From NCBI GenBank assembly GCA_944338265.1, contig CALVLO010000106.1, forward strand, positions 1 through 5,038: DNA of 5,038 nt. The letters are read 5' to 3'. Each line of letters starts with the position of its first letter. The stretch's first letter is position 1. The notes under the pieces were generated by a model, which saw nothing but the letters and a program-made list of their open reading frames with translations, did no database searches and was not told the DNA's origin. Below are positions 4,536-5,038 of the stretch, piece by piece. A program made the translations under genes and the position numbers. The stretch comes from an uncultured Clostridia bacterium (lineage in GTDB: Bacteria > Bacillota > Clostridia > Christensenellales > Borkfalkiaceae).

Positions 4536-5038
4536 ATGGAACATGAAAAACTTGCGGCGTTGCGCGCGCAGGAAAAAGAGGGGCGCGATCCCACCTGCGC
4601 GGACGAAACGCTCGCATACATGCTGAAAACGGCGGGCGAGATCGGCGCAGAACGCATCTTGGAGATCGGCGCGGGCAAGGGGCTTACGAGCATCGCCTTT
4701 GCGCTCGCCCGTCCCCAAGCGCGCATTACGGCGATCGAGCGGGACGCGGCGCGCGCCGTTGCCGCGCGGGCAAATTTCGCGCAGTTCGGCGTATCCGATC
4801 GCATCGATTTTCTGGAAGGCGACGCGGCGGAGTACCTGCCGCGGCTCGCAGGTCCGTTCGATCTCATCTTTCTCGATGCCGCCAAGGTGCAGTACCGTCG
4901 GTTTCTGCCCGACTGCAAGCGGCTGTTAAGGGAGGGCGGCGTGCTGTTTTCGGACGACGTACTGCTGTTCGGGCACGGCGTTCCGCCCAAGCGCAGAATG
5001 CTCGCCGCGCACATTGCGGAGTATCTCGACCGGCTTGC
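4536..5038 (+). CDS. SAM-dependent class I O-methyltransferase (TrmR/YrrM type), 3' partial
   Basis: The frame is open from ATG 4536 to the window edge (167 codons seen; the family is usually about 210-220). The Rossmann fold is clear: motif I ILEIGAGKGLTS (41-52), the acidic ribose-binding end of strand 2 at AIERD (E68), GDA (95-97), and FDLIFLDAAKVQYRRF (108-123) with the metal-ligand Asp at 114. The second metal site reads FSDDVLLFG (138-146), where most relatives have D-N. The family transfers methyl groups to catechol-type hydroxyls, and its bacterial member TrmR methylates 5-hydroxyuridine at tRNA position 34. That specific role is a guess here. The N-terminus before motif I (about 40 residues) is somewhat short but has the usual DPTCADETLAYML helix. 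The gene starts 12 nt past a terminator, so it needs read-through or a promoter inside the preceding gene. Confidence 0.88.
   Translation, partial: MEHEKLAALRAQEKEGRDPTCADETLAYMLKTAGEIGAERILEIGAGKGLTSIAFALARPQARITAIERDAARAVAARANFAQFGVSDRIDFLEGDAAEYLPRLAGPFDLIFLDAAKVQYRRFLPDCKRLLREGGVLFSDDVLLFGHGVPPKRRMLAAHIAEYLDRL

Overview
The window looks like a high-GC, low-redundancy stretch of a Firmicutes genome. It is most likely an uncultured gut Clostridia, perhaps in the Christensenellales/Borkfalkia area. That placement rests on the RNase J, the TfoX-like and DUF3795 proteins, and the style of the spacer repeats. It is inference from family knowledge, not a computed result. All supportable genes read on the + strand; the long minus-strand frames are shadows of GC-rich genes or run through non-coding repeats.

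Layout. (1) Bases 1-1178 hold the 3' part of a gene that begins upstream. Its protein has degenerate helical repeats of about 16 residues, then a long Glu/Pro/Ala linker, then a compact C-terminal domain that I recognise as recurrent in Clostridia but cannot name. (2) Bases 1179-1298 are a leader/spacer with a two-tiered hairpin (1199-1245). (3) Bases 1299-3269 encode ribonuclease J from a TTG start with a good Shine-Dalgarno. It carries a basic N-terminal extension of about 110 residues that the core enzyme lacks. (4) Bases 3270-3727 (458 nt) hold no gene. They are packed end to end with about nine inverted repeats and look like a composite non-coding interspersed repeat. (5) Bases 3728-4039 and 4048-4488 encode a TfoX N-terminal-domain protein and a Cys-rich DUF3795-like protein, translationally coupled and closed by a strong intrinsic terminator (4498-4523). 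(6) From 4536 to the window end is the 5' part of a SAM-dependent class I O-methyltransferase of the TrmR/YrrM type, starting 12 nt after the terminator's T-run.

How they work together. Only the TfoX-like/DUF3795 pair shows sequence evidence of being one transcription and translation unit. RNase J is an mRNA-turnover and RNA-processing enzyme, and the methyltransferase may modify tRNA wobble uridine, so both touch RNA metabolism, but nothing here proves a joint role. The most unusual material is the hairpin-packed spacer, the repeat/linker architecture of the first gene, and the basic extension on RNase J.
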